Assembly (NCBI GenBank): GCA_964483985.1
Contig: CAZADS010000031.1
Coordinates: 1-46,530, forward strand
Direction of reading: 5' to 3'
Source of the DNA: CAZADS01 sp964483985
GTDB lineage: Bacteria > Pseudomonadota > Alphaproteobacteria > Thalassobaculales > Thalassobaculaceae
Length of the DNA: 46,530 nucleotides
In this document: piece by piece, positions 7,958 to 16,809 of the stretch
Layout: each line of letters opens with the position of its first letter
Numbering within the stretch: the first letter of the stretch is position 1
The notes under the pieces: generated by a model
Told to the model about the DNA's origin: nothing
The model's database searches: none
The model's input: only the letters and a program-made list of their open reading frames with translations
Position numbers and translations under genes: made by a program

Positions 7958-9730
7958 ATGCATCGTTATCGTAATCATACTTGCAATGACTTGCGTACTG
8001 AAAATGTAGGTCAGACCACTAGATTATCCGGCTGGATTCATCGCCGCCGTGATCACGGTCAATTAGTATTTCTTGATCTTCGAGATCATTATGGAATCAC
8101 ACAATGTGTTGTTGATATCGAAGATAAAACATTTCAAGCAGTTGAAAAAGTAAGAGTTGAGAGCGTAGTAACTATCACTGGCCGAGTCGTCAGGAGAGAT
8201 CAAGAAACAGTTAACCCTCACATTCCCACAGGAGAGGTCGAATTGAGGATCGATGAATTTCACGTGCAGTCTTCAGCAGATCTTTTACCTTTGCAAGTAA
8301 ATGCTGATGAGGATGCTGGGGAAGAAACACGGCTCCGATACCGGTTTTTAGATTTACGACGTGAGCGTATTCACAGAAATATAATGCTTCGGTCTAGCGT
8401 AATTTCGTCTATTCGTAGGCGGATGATCGAGCGAGAATTTATAGAATTTCAGACGCCAATTTTAACCGCGAGTTCTCCTGAAGGAGCTCGGGATTTTTTA
8501 GTTCCGTCCCGATTGCACCCAGGAAAGTTTTATGCGCTTCCTCAAGCTCCACAGCAGTTTAAACAACTCATAATGATGTCTGGTTTTGACCGTTATTTCC
8601 AAATAGCCCCATGTTTTAGAGATGAGGATAGTAGGGCCGATCGTTCGCCTGGTGAATTTTATCAACTTGATCTCGAAATGAGTTTTGTAGAACAAGAAGA
8701 TGTATTTACTGAAATAGAACCAGTGTTAACGGGTGTATTTGAAGAGTTTACTGATTGGTCAGTGCCGCAGCCTTTTCCTCGTATTCCGTTTGCTGAGGCA
8801 ATGTTGAAATATGGTACTGATAAACCTGATCTGCGTAATCCAATAGAAATGTGTGATGTTTCAGATGTTTTTAAAAACAGTGAGTTCGCTATTTTTGCGA
8901 AAACTGTAGCAAATGGAGGCGTTGTACGTGCGATCCCCGGTCCTAAATGTGGGAGTAGGGCAATTTGTGACAGGATGAACTCTTGGGCTCAAGCGGAGGG
9001 AGCTCCTGGGATGGGGTATATTATTTTGGGGGATGGTGGGGGCAGAGGACCTATCGCTTCTAGAATATCGGACGAAGCCTTGTCACACTTGAAGCGGCGG
9101 ACGGGCATGGAAGATGGTGATGCTATTTTCTTTGCCGCTGGAAAGCCAGAAGAAGCTGTTAAATTAGCAGGACAGGCTAGGATAAAACTCGGAAATGACC
9201 TAAATATTTGCGAAAAGAATATTTATAAATTTTGTTGGATAGTAGATTTTCCAATGTACGAGCGGGATGAGACATCTGGTAAGATAGAGTTTTCCCATAA
9301 CCCGTTTTCAATGCCTCAAGGTGGAATGGAAGCTCTTGAAACTAAAGATCCGCTTGAAGTGCTAGCTTATCAATATGACATTGTTTGTAATGGTGTGGAA
9401 TTATCGTCGGGTGCAATCCGAAACCATCTTCCTGATGTTATGTTAAAGGCGTTTGAGATAGCGGGGTATCTTCAGGAGGAGGTTGAAAAACGGTTTAGTG
9501 GAATGTTGAATGCTTTTCGTTATGGAGCCCCACCCCATGGAGGTTTTGCGCCGGGCATAGATCGTATCGTTATGCTTATAGCTAATGAACCAAATATTAG
9601 GGAAGTTATTCTTTTTCCGATGAATCAAAGGGCTGAAGACTTAATGATGAATGCTCCTAATGAGGTTAGCCCGAATCAACTTAAAGAATTGCACGTAAGA
9701 AACGCTGTGTCTCCTAAACCAGCTTCGTAA
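7958..9730 (+). CDS. aspS: Aspartyl-tRNA synthetase, bacterial type
   Basis: It charges tRNA-Asp, and in nondiscriminating forms also tRNA-Asn, with aspartate. All parts of a full-length bacterial enzyme are present in 590 residues: an OB-fold anticodon domain (about 1-105), class II motif 1 region (FQTPILTASSPEGARDF, 164-180), the aspartate-site ALPQAPQQFKQL (193-204), motif 2 with FRDEDSRADR (220-229), a bacterial GAD insertion (about 290-410), and motif 3 (GFAPGIDRIVML) near the end. The OB fold has Asp-His-Gly at 32-34. A His at this place is a feature of nondiscriminating enzymes, while E. coli has Leu. Asn-tRNA may therefore be made through GatCAB (inference; no gat genes are in the window). 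It is convergent with gdhA. Confidence 0.97.
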   Translation: MHRYRNHTCNDLRTENVGQTTRLSGWIHRRRDHGQLVFLDLRDHYGITQCVVDIEDKTFQAVEKVRVESVVTITGRVVRRDQETVNPHIPTGEVELRIDEFHVQSSADLLPLQVNADEDAGEETRLRYRFLDLRRERIHRNIMLRSSVISSIRRRMIEREFIEFQTPILTASSPEGARDFLVPSRLHPGKFYALPQAPQQFKQLIMMSGFDRYFQIAPCFRDEDSRADRSPGEFYQLDLEMSFVEQEDVFTEIEPVLTGVFEEFTDWSVPQPFPRIPFAEAMLKYGTDKPDLRNPIEMCDVSDVFKNSEFAIFAKTVANGGVVRAIPGPKCGSRAICDRMNSWAQAEGAPGMGYIILGDGGGRGPIASRISDEALSHLKRRTGMEDGDAIFFAAGKPEEAVKLAGQARIKLGNDLNICEKNIYKFCWIVDFPMYERDETSGKIEFSHNPFSMPQGGMEALETKDPLEVLAYQYDIVCNGVELSSGAIRNHLPDVMLKAFEIAGYLQEEVEKRFSGMLNAFRYGAPPHGGFAPGIDRIVMLIANEPNIREVILFPMNQRAEDLMMNAPNEVSPNQLKELHVRNAVSPKPAS

Positions 9731-9863
9731 AAAAGCCCATTTTTTCATCCATATAGAACTAATTATGCTGGATGCACGGTTTTGTTTCTGATGTTAGTTA
9801 TTCCTGCATACATAAATGGAGCCCAAACAATGGACCCCATTTATAAGTCAACTAAATTTATTT

Positions 9864-11219
9864 TTAGACGACGCCAAACGCCATCATAGCATCAGCAACC
9901 TTTTTAAACCCAGCAATGTTCGAGCCAGCCATATAGTTGCACCAGCCATCTTTTTGCTGGCCGGCATTATGACAATTGCTATGGATGCCGGTCATTATAT
10001 CTCTTAGCATTTTACTCAGTTCTTCATTGCTCCATGATCTGCGTTCAGAGTTTTGGCTCATTTCCAGACCCGACATACCAACGCCACCGGCATTAGCAGC
10101 TTTAGCTGGGGCAAACAAGATTTTTGCTCCAAGGAATTGATGTATTCCATCTATAACTGTAGGCATATTAGCGCCTTCGGATACGGCTATGATTCCATTT
10201 CCTAACATAGTTTTTGCGTCTTCTGCTGAGATTTCGTTTTGCGTTGCGCAAGGCATAGCTAAATCAGCATTAACACCCCAAGGGCGTTTCCCTTCATGGT
10301 ATTCAGCACTACTGAATTTATCGGCATACTCGGAGATACGGCCGCGCCTGACGTTTTTCAACTCCATAATCCACTTTAGCTTTTCTTCATCTATACCGTC
10401 TTTATCATAGATAAACCCTGCAGAATCAGACAAAGTTAGCACTTTACCTCCTCGATGCGTTACTTTCTCTGCTGCGAAAGTCGCTACATTGCCAGAGCCT
10501 GAAATTATAACATTCTTGCCTTCGATGGCATCGCCTTTAGTTTTTAGCATTTCTTCCAGGAAGTAAGCCGCTCCATAGCCTGTGGCCTCTGGGCGCATTT
10601 CACTTCCACCATACTCTAAACCTTTACCCGTTAAAACGCCGGTAAAGTGATTAGTTATTCTCTTGTATTGGCCAAACATATAACCAATTTCCCTGCCACC
10701 CACGCCAATATCACCGGCGGGAACGTCAACATCTGCACCAATATGACGATAAAGCTCGGTCATAAATGACTGGCAGAATCTCATGACTTCATTTTCCGAC
10801 TTACCTTTTGGGTTAAAGTTTGCCCCTCCTTTGCCACCACCCATCGGCAAGCCAGTGAGTGAATTCTTGAAAGTTTGTTCGAAAGCTAAAAATTTTAATA
10901 TTGATTGGTTAACTGATGGATGAAAACGGATCCCGCCCTTATATGGTCCAATTGCATTATTATTTTGTATTCTGTAGCCTCGGTTAACACGAATATTTCC
11001 GGAATCGTCTTCCCAACAAACTCGGAAAGATATTATACGATCCGGTTCGGCCATTCGCTCGAGAACTTGAGCCTCCATATACTCTGGATAATCCTGTAAC
11101 CAAGGTATGATATCTGCCGCTACCTCGCGTACCGCCTGATGAAATTCTACTTCTCCTGGATTATGGGACTCTACGCCTTCCATAAAAGACTCGAGGCTGG
11201 TCGCTCTTTGTGCACACAT
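9864..11219 (-). CDS. gdhA: NADP-type glutamate dehydrogenase
   Basis: It catalyses reversible reductive amination of 2-oxoglutarate to glutamate, and in this hexameric small-GDH class it usually assimilates ammonia with NADPH. At 451 residues it has the expected length. Visible signatures are GPYKGGIRFHPSVN (91-104), LPMGGGKGGANFNP (124-137) with the catalytic-site Lys130, and the dinucleotide-binding SGSGNVATFAAEK at about 240-252. NADP preference is inferred from overall similarity to the E. coli-type enzyme. A Shine-Dalgarno AGGAG lies a few bases before the ATG. Two dyad-symmetric elements lie upstream (11254-11268 and 11281-11315). Ammonia from the asparaginase and the amidase island could feed this enzyme. 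Confidence 0.96.
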   Translation of the reverse strand: MCAQRATSLESFMEGVESHNPGEVEFHQAVREVAADIIPWLQDYPEYMEAQVLERMAEPDRIISFRVCWEDDSGNIRVNRGYRIQNNNAIGPYKGGIRFHPSVNQSILKFLAFEQTFKNSLTGLPMGGGKGGANFNPKGKSENEVMRFCQSFMTELYRHIGADVDVPAGDIGVGGREIGYMFGQYKRITNHFTGVLTGKGLEYGGSEMRPEATGYGAAYFLEEMLKTKGDAIEGKNVIISGSGNVATFAAEKVTHRGGKVLTLSDSAGFIYDKDGIDEEKLKWIMELKNVRRGRISEYADKFSSAEYHEGKRPWGVNADLAMPCATQNEISAEDAKTMLGNGIIAVSEGANMPTVIDGIHQFLGAKILFAPAKAANAGGVGMSGLEMSQNSERRSWSNEELSKMLRDIMTGIHSNCHNAGQQKDGWCNYMAGSNIAGFKKVADAMMAFGVV

Positions 11220-11253
11220 TTTACTAGCTCCTATATTGTAAATGAATGGGCAA

Positions 11254-11268
11254 TTTTGATAATCAAAA
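11254..11268. promoter_or_regulatory. Perfect 7+1+7 palindrome upstream of gdhA, operator candidate
   Basis: TTTTGAT-A-ATCAAAA is a perfect dyad with a one-base centre, 35 bases upstream of the gdhA start on the minus strand. Its size and position suit a repressor or activator half-site pair controlling gdhA. No clear -35/-10 pair could be placed around it. Confidence 0.4.
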
Positions 11269-11280
11269 CTATTTGTTGCT

Positions 11281-11315
11281 TACTGTAGCGGGTTTAAACT
11301 TCGTAAACTATAGTA
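11281..11315. other. Imperfect 35-base stem-loop between the GGT-like gene and gdhA
   Basis: TACTGTAG plus TTTA on the left pairs with TAAA plus CTATAGTA on the right, with one G-T wobble, a small bulge and an AACTTCG-type loop. It is 47 bases beyond the stop of the upstream minus-strand GGT-like gene. It could act as a transcription end or an operator. There is no T-run, so intrinsic termination is uncertain. Confidence 0.35.
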
Positions 11316-11361
11316 GGAATGCAAAAATTTGGAGTTTGGTCAACTAATATTAGAACCATTT

Positions 11362-13041
11362 TTAGCGTCCAAGAGCCATACAAGGACGTCTCGGGTCGGC
11401 TCCGCCAGAAAATAGAGGCTTATTGGGTTCATAAAGGACCACGCAAACAGCTCCAGCTTTCCATATAAAGTCGGGCCAGTCTTGGATATTATGTCCTTTT
11501 TGGCAAAGCCCCTCCCTTGTGTGAATAGGAATGCGGGACTCGATTCGAAGAACGTCTGGTAAGGCAGTATGTGGCTCAAAACTCTCGGGAAAAGAATAAG
11601 TCGCGAAGCGAGGTTCTTCCACAGCTTGTTGTGGGGACATTCCGAATTCTGTGATGTTTAGAAGGACTTGTAACATGGCTTGACATTGAACATCTGCACC
11701 TGGCGTTCCGAACGGCATAATCGATCCAGCTTCTGTCTCAGCGATAGCTGGATTTGGCGTTAAACGTGGTCGCTTCCATGGCGCGACACTCGACGGGTGT
11801 CCTGTCTTGGCCCAAGATTGTGAACCACGGGGAGAGGCTATAATGCCCCATCCGGGTATTACGGGGCTGGAAGCTGAGCCATCGCTAGGTGTAATAGATA
11901 TAGCTAAGCCAGAGGAGTCCACAGCACATGTATAAGAAGTATCTTGACTAAGACTTTGTTGTGAAGGAGCGTCCGAGATGCCGTTCCAAAGTTCGGCCCC
12001 ACACAACACATTACTTTTTTGGATCAAGGATTTTCGGGTTGTGGCGTATTCTACGGAAAGTAACCGATCGAGTGGGACGTCTACAAATTCTGGATCTCCG
12101 AAATAGATTTCGCGGTCTGCGAACACGATTTTCATAATTTCAGTTAAAAGATGAATATATTCGGTGGAATTGTGTCCAAGGTCCTTAAGTTCAATCCCAT
12201 CAAGAAATGACCACATTTGGGCCAGACTAGGACCCTGACACCAGGGTCCACAGGTATGGAGTGTAACACCGCGATGCTTAACAGTGATTGGGGGTTCTAC
12301 GCCAACTCGAAATTCTGACATATCAGCCAGACTTAACCATCCATCATTTTCTTGATTAAAATCTACAATAGCTTTCGCTATGTCTCCCCTGTAGAAGGCG
12401 TTGCGTGCGGCTTTTAATCCCGAGATGCGATTACTCTTCGCGGCTTTCTCCTCATCAACCATGTACTGCAAACATTCAGCTAAATCCGTTTGAACGAAAT
12501 TTTCTCCTACCACTGGGGCACGGCCTTTAGGTAGGTATATTGACCTGCTAGAGGGCCAGCGTTCGTAACTTTGAAGGTTTTCAGAAATCGTTTGCGACAT
12601 TAAAGTGTGCATTATGAAACCATCTCGCGCAATTTGGATTGCTCCTGCAGCAACTTCACCGAAGGTCATCGTACCAAAGCGTTCAAGTGCGGTTATATAA
12701 GCGTCTGGTGCGCCAGGTACTATCGTCCGCAGAACCCCGTCCGGTACATGACCATTATGCCTTTGTTCTAAAAATTTCAAATCAGCTGCGCGGGGCCAGC
12801 GTCCTAAACCGCTAATGCTGGTTACTGCGCCTGTTCTAGGTTGCCTAATTATTATTGGTGCGACACCAGCAAAATTGACTAAATCGCTTTGGACGACACC
12901 CAAGACCATTGCACTAGCAACGCCTGCATCTACAGCGTTTCCTCCGCTTTCCAAAATAGCATATCCGACTTGGGTTGCTAATGGATGACCAGCAGATATC
13001 ATATGGGTATGGCCTTGAATTGATAAACGTGAATTGCTCAT
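11362..13041 (-). CDS. Gamma-glutamyltransferase-like Ntn hydrolase
   Basis: A proenzyme of 559 residues of the gamma-glutamyltranspeptidase family, which cleaves itself to expose an N-terminal Thr. The cleavage site and nucleophile are at Thr368 in QDTSYTCAVDSSG, matching the TTHxSVVD block of GGT. The family block GTPGADVQCQAMLQVLLN follows; most relatives read GTPGGDVQ. The N-terminal block that holds the gamma-glutamyl-binding Arg in E. coli GGT (FREMAP) reads SGLGRWPRA here, so the substrate may not be glutathione. No signal peptide is seen, unlike periplasmic GGT. ATG 13041 is chosen over 13092 because GGAG sits eight bases upstream and the extra codons look unconserved. It is divergent from the amidase/hydantoinase genes. 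Confidence 0.85.
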   Translation of the reverse strand: MSNSRLSIQGHTHMISAGHPLATQVGYAILESGGNAVDAGVASAMVLGVVQSDLVNFAGVAPIIIRQPRTGAVTSISGLGRWPRAADLKFLEQRHNGHVPDGVLRTIVPGAPDAYITALERFGTMTFGEVAAGAIQIARDGFIMHTLMSQTISENLQSYERWPSSRSIYLPKGRAPVVGENFVQTDLAECLQYMVDEEKAAKSNRISGLKAARNAFYRGDIAKAIVDFNQENDGWLSLADMSEFRVGVEPPITVKHRGVTLHTCGPWCQGPSLAQMWSFLDGIELKDLGHNSTEYIHLLTEIMKIVFADREIYFGDPEFVDVPLDRLLSVEYATTRKSLIQKSNVLCGAELWNGISDAPSQQSLSQDTSYTCAVDSSGLAISITPSDGSASSPVIPGWGIIASPRGSQSWAKTGHPSSVAPWKRPRLTPNPAIAETEAGSIMPFGTPGADVQCQAMLQVLLNITEFGMSPQQAVEEPRFATYSFPESFEPHTALPDVLRIESRIPIHTREGLCQKGHNIQDWPDFIWKAGAVCVVLYEPNKPLFSGGADPRRPCMALGR

Positions 13042-13129
13042 TATCGTCACTCCGATTTTTCCTATGCCACGTGGACGTGGAGGCGTGATCATGCCATGTT
13101 CTATCGTTCGAAGCGATAAGGAGCGTATT
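13042..13129. promoter_or_regulatory. Divergent control region with three dyad-symmetric sites
   Basis: The 88 bases between the GGT-like gene and the small ORF contain three symmetric elements: CCACGTGG (13067-13074), GGCGTGATCATGCC (13082-13095, symmetric with one wobble pair), and TATCG-7-CGATA (13102-13118), which abuts the AAGGAG ribosome-binding site at 13118-13123. Such a compact divergent promoter suggests one regulator controlling both directions, and the last element could limit access to the ribosome-binding site. No regulator gene is adjacent. Confidence 0.45.
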
Positions 13130-13315
13130 ATGGATCAAAAATTTGAAAGAGAAAGAGTGGTGCCTGGGGAAATAGTAGTAGAGGTTGGGAAAACTCGGTC
13201 CGAAAAAGCACGCCAATTTGCAATAAAAACAATTAAACGGTTAGATCGTAATCATCATTGGAATCAAGAACCGGCTCACGTTTTTCAAGCGGAAAGTTGG
13301 AGATCTAATAAATGA
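13130..13315 (+). CDS. 61-residue unknown protein coupled to the amidase
   Basis: A small basic and acidic mixed protein beginning MDQKFERERVVPGEIVVEV and ending FQAESWRSNK. It has no membrane segment, no cysteines and no domain that I recognise. ATG 13130 is supported by AAGGAG seven bases upstream; a longer frame from 13034 exists but would run through the divergent promoter. Its TGA overlaps the amidase ATG (ATGA at 13312-13315), a strong sign that it is really translated and coupled to the amidase. Small partners of amidase-signature enzymes are known (GatC, AtzG), but I see no clear likeness to either. It may be a stabilising or regulatory partner; this is an inference from position only. 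Confidence 0.6.
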   Translation: MDQKFERERVVPGEIVVEVGKTRSEKARQFAIKTIKRLDRNHHWNQEPAHVFQAESWRSNK

Positions 13316-14727
13316 GCGATATGAATTGGTTGGGAGTAAAAGAGGCTGCTAAGCTTGTCGCTTCAAAAGAATTATCTCCTGTAGAATTGACAAAAGAATT
13401 GTTGGCGCGAATAGAACGTTATGATCCGGGTTTAAATTCTTTTCTTACTCTCCGGCCTGACGTGGCTTTAGCAGATGCTCGGATCGCCGAGGATGCTGTT
13501 ATGAATGGGGCAATCTTATCGCCCCTTCACGGCGTTCCCTTTGCACTTAAAGACATAATAGATGCAAAGGGATGGCCAACAACCGCTCACTCACGATTAT
13601 TATCCAAAAATATTGCAACTGAAGATGCAATGGTTACGAAGAGATTAAAATTAGCTGGTGGAATCTTGTTTGGGAAGTTGTCGACACACGAATTTGCTCT
13701 GGGAGGGCCATCTTTTGATCTGCCATGGCCGCCGGCAAGAAATGCGTGGAATCGTGATTACTTCCCAGGAGGCTCATCCAGTGGAGCGGGAGCTGCTGTG
13801 GCCGCTGGTTTCGTGCCTCTAGCGATTGGTTCTGATACAGGTGGCTCGGTCCGCAATCCAGCTTCTATGAATGGACTTTTTGGAATGAAGGCCACGTATG
13901 GTCGGGTTAGCCGTCGGGGTGTTATTCCTTTGTCCTTTTCCTTAGATCATATTGGTCCCTTGACTAGAACGAGTGTTGATAATGCATTAGCCCTTTCGAT
14001 TATTTCTGGTTTTGACGAATTAGACCCTGGAAGCGCCAAGTCTAATGTGCCGGTATTTTTGGAAGAACCAGATAATGATATTAAAGGAATTCGTATCGGC
14101 GTTATAAGACACTTTTATACAAAAGATATGATAGCGTCGGACGACATGATACAGGCCATTGAGTTGGCAATTGAGTTGCTGTCGGAACTAGGCGCGGAAA
14201 TTCAAGAAATTGAAACGCGGTCTTTGAACGACTATGCTGCATGCAATAGAGTTATATTGCTCTCTGAGGCATGTGCTATCCATGAGAAATGGTTAATGGA
14301 GAGGGCGGATGAATACGGTTCATCGTTGCTAGAAAGACTATTGCCTGGTACCGTTTTTAGCGCTGTAGATTACGTGCAGGCAATGAGAACTCGAGCACGT
14401 TATGCTCATGAATTTAACCTGTTTTTTGGTCGTTTAGATGCGGTTTTGACTGTTAATAATATGGAACCAGCATTTTTGATAGAGGATCCAGAGGCTTGCG
14501 AAAAATATTATCCTCGACAGGCTCGGACACCGTTTAACGTGACCGGTAATCCTGCGTTATCCGTACCAATAGGGTTTAGCTCTTCTGGGTTACCTCTTTC
14601 GATGCAGATTGTTACAGGTCAATTTGACGAATCGATGGCGTATCGTATTGCATCGGCATATGAAAACGCGACAAACTGGACGAATCAACATCCAGATTTA
14701 GAAAAGACAGTGATAAATAAGTTGTAG
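13312..14727 (+). CDS. Amidase-signature family hydrolase
   Basis: A Ser-cisSer-Lys amidase of 471 residues. The catalytic triad is visible as Lys80 (PFALKDI), cis-Ser155 in PGGSSSGAG, and nucleophile Ser179 in SDTGGSVRNPAS. The spacing Ser155-Ser179 of 24 residues matches characterised members. The specificity cannot be read from sequence. It could act on an amide, carbamoyl or ester bond. A role as GatA is unlikely because the neighbours are not gatB/gatC and the C-terminal half differs. It follows the 61-residue ORF with a four-base overlap, and hyuA begins 24 bases downstream, so the four genes form one operon. A plausible job is hydrolysis of the open-chain product of the hydantoinase pair. 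Confidence 0.9.
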   Translation: MSDMNWLGVKEAAKLVASKELSPVELTKELLARIERYDPGLNSFLTLRPDVALADARIAEDAVMNGAILSPLHGVPFALKDIIDAKGWPTTAHSRLLSKNIATEDAMVTKRLKLAGGILFGKLSTHEFALGGPSFDLPWPPARNAWNRDYFPGGSSSGAGAAVAAGFVPLAIGSDTGGSVRNPASMNGLFGMKATYGRVSRRGVIPLSFSLDHIGPLTRTSVDNALALSIISGFDELDPGSAKSNVPVFLEEPDNDIKGIRIGVIRHFYTKDMIASDDMIQAIELAIELLSELGAEIQEIETRSLNDYAACNRVILLSEACAIHEKWLMERADEYGSSLLERLLPGTVFSAVDYVQAMRTRARYAHEFNLFFGRLDAVLTVNNMEPAFLIEDPEACEKYYPRQARTPFNVTGNPALSVPIGFSSSGLPLSMQIVTGQFDESMAYRIASAYENATNWTNQHPDLEKTVINKL

Positions 14728-14751
14728 CTATATTTTTTTAGGGTAAAATTT

Positions 14752-16809
14752 ATGTGGTTTATAGGCGTTGACGTCGGAGGAACATTTACAGATTTTTACG
14801 CTCTGAACACATCCAATGGTCGTGTTCATATGCATAAAACTCCTTCCACACCCGATGATCCTTCGATTGCAATTTTAGAAGGAATTGAGGCCCTTCGGGA
14901 TTTAGCTGAAATGCAAACGCGGGATATAGAAAGATTGGCTCATGGTACCACTGTTGCGACCAACTCCCTGATCCAACGAAAAGGCGCAAAAGTCGCGGTG
15001 CTGACTACTGAAGGTTTCACAGACCTGCTGGAGATAGGTCGCCAAATCCGTCCCAAAATGTATGATCTAAAGGCAGATTATCCGCCACCGTTAGCTGAAC
15101 GCCATATGCGGTTTGGGGTCTCCGAACGTATTGGCGGGAAAGGTCAGGTCAGAATCGAGTTATCGGAAGAGGCTATAAGGACGGCTGTAAAAGATGTTCG
15201 TGCTTCTGGTGCAAGTGCTTGCGCTGTATGCTTCCTTTTTTCATTTTTGAATCCTGACCATGAAAAAAAGATAGGGAGGGCTTTGGCTGAAGAATTGCCT
15301 CATATCCACGTATCTCTTTCGACTATGATTCAACCAGAGTTTAGGGAATATGAGAGATTTTCAACCACACTGTTGAATGCATATTTGCAGCCAATAATCG
15401 GCGATTATATGCGCTCCTTGGGACGTCGCTTTGAGGCGTTGGCTCCAAAAGCTCGATTAGGCATTAATCAATCTAGTGGAGGTTTGATGTCGGTGGCTCG
15501 TGCTGGTGCGGTACCTATTAGAACAGCACTTTCTGGACCGGCGGCTGGTGTAATAGGAGCCGTTTATCAGGCTAAACTTGCAAAAAGGCGAGATATTATC
15601 ACTTTGGATATGGGGGGGACAAGCGCAGATGTTTCGCTGATAGAAGGATATGAAGCGGGGATAAGATATGATCGAACGGTGGCAGATTTCCCAATTCGGT
15701 TGCCAATGGTTGATATCCATACTGTAGGGGCCGGTGGGGGTTCGGTTGCATGGTTTGATAAAGATGGACTCATGAAAGTGGGCCCTTTAAGTGCTGGGGC
15801 AGAACCTGGACCAGCTTGTTATGGTCGTGGAGGCAAAAAAGCGACAGTGTCGGATGCAAATCTCGTGTTGGGCAGATTACCAGACTCCTTAATTGGTGGT
15901 GCCATGAAGTTAGATATAAATCTAGCTCGGTCAGCCATTAAAAAAGCAGCGGATAAACTGCAGTTTCCGATCGAGAGGACTGCCCATGGCATTATTGGTA
16001 TTGTTGTGGCTAACATGGTAAGAGCTATTAGAACTATCTCAGTCGAGCGTGGCCACGATCCGAGAGATTTCTCGTTAATGGCATTTGGTGGAGCAGGACC
16101 ACTACATGCGTGCGACGTCGCGCGGGCGCTCGATATACGGGAAATAGTTGTCCCGCCAGCACCTGGCATATTATGCGCTCAAGGGTTGGTAGTTTCAGAT
16201 CTAAAAGAGGATTTCGTGATAACCCGACGGTTGGCATACGACGGGCAATCTATTGAAAAAATCAAAGAAGATTTGACCGATCTTCTGTCCAGGGCGGCAA
16301 GTTGGTTTTGTGAAGAGAATATCAACAAACAACATCAGGTTGTGCGAATCGCTTTTGATATGAGATATATCCGACAGAATTTCGAGCTAACGGTACCTTG
16401 GATTGAAATAGAGGGTGAGCAGACCACACCTCAAATGTCGTCACTTGAAAATCTTCGCAACCGCTTCTACCAGTTACATGAGCTTACCTACGGTCACTTC
16501 ACTGAAAACGACCCAATCGAAATAGTTAACATCCGCTTGACGGCGATTGGCCGAACAAAAATAATATCACAAGAAGAAAATACGGACGTCCCGCAATCTC
16601 AGTCTTCGGTCGTTTCGGATCGTTTCGTTTGGTTTGGTCCGCAAGAACCACTCAAAGTTCCGGTCCACGATAGATCACTTCTTTATGGCGGACAGAAAAT
16701 CGTTGGACCTGCAGTTATTGAGCAACTGGATGCCGTAACGGTAATTCAACCAGGAGATTTTGGTAAAGTGGATGGTTTTGGAAATTTAATTATTAGCATG
16801 GGAGCGTGA
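14752..16809 (+). CDS. hyuA: Hydantoinase/oxoprolinase A subunit (HyuA)
   Basis: The ATP-binding subunit of the hydantoinase/5-oxoprolinase/acetone carboxylase superfamily, 685 residues, normal for HyuA. The N-terminal hydantoinase_N domain starts GVDVGGTFTDF (residues 4-14), and the HATTVATNS-like block (HGTTVATN) follows at about 64-71. The central ATPase-like domain shows TLDMGGTSADVSL and HTVGAGGGS, with the GGAGPLHA block later. Family members use ATP to open lactam, hydantoin or oxoproline rings or to carboxylate ketones. The B subunit starts directly after with a GTGA overlap, so the two work as a complex. Substrate options include N-methylhydantoin, 5-oxoproline and related lactams; none can be chosen from sequence alone. 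Confidence 0.9.
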   Translation: MWFIGVDVGGTFTDFYALNTSNGRVHMHKTPSTPDDPSIAILEGIEALRDLAEMQTRDIERLAHGTTVATNSLIQRKGAKVAVLTTEGFTDLLEIGRQIRPKMYDLKADYPPPLAERHMRFGVSERIGGKGQVRIELSEEAIRTAVKDVRASGASACAVCFLFSFLNPDHEKKIGRALAEELPHIHVSLSTMIQPEFREYERFSTTLLNAYLQPIIGDYMRSLGRRFEALAPKARLGINQSSGGLMSVARAGAVPIRTALSGPAAGVIGAVYQAKLAKRRDIITLDMGGTSADVSLIEGYEAGIRYDRTVADFPIRLPMVDIHTVGAGGGSVAWFDKDGLMKVGPLSAGAEPGPACYGRGGKKATVSDANLVLGRLPDSLIGGAMKLDINLARSAIKKAADKLQFPIERTAHGIIGIVVANMVRAIRTISVERGHDPRDFSLMAFGGAGPLHACDVARALDIREIVVPPAPGILCAQGLVVSDLKEDFVITRRLAYDGQSIEKIKEDLTDLLSRAASWFCEENINKQHQVVRIAFDMRYIRQNFELTVPWIEIEGEQTTPQMSSLENLRNRFYQLHELTYGHFTENDPIEIVNIRLTAIGRTKIISQEENTDVPQSQSSVVSDRFVWFGPQEPLKVPVHDRSLLYGGQKIVGPAVIEQLDAVTVIQPGDFGKVDGFGNLIISMGA

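Noticed and set aside
9729..9745. A6-GCCCA-T6 hairpin after aspS as a terminator
   Set aside because: The stem is A-T only and would be too weak; kept only as a note for the convergent aspS/gdhA gap.
13312..14727. Amidase as GatA of the Asp/Glu-tRNA amidotransferase
   Set aside because: No gatB or gatC nearby, the partner ORF is not GatC-like, and the gene lies in a hydantoinase operon.
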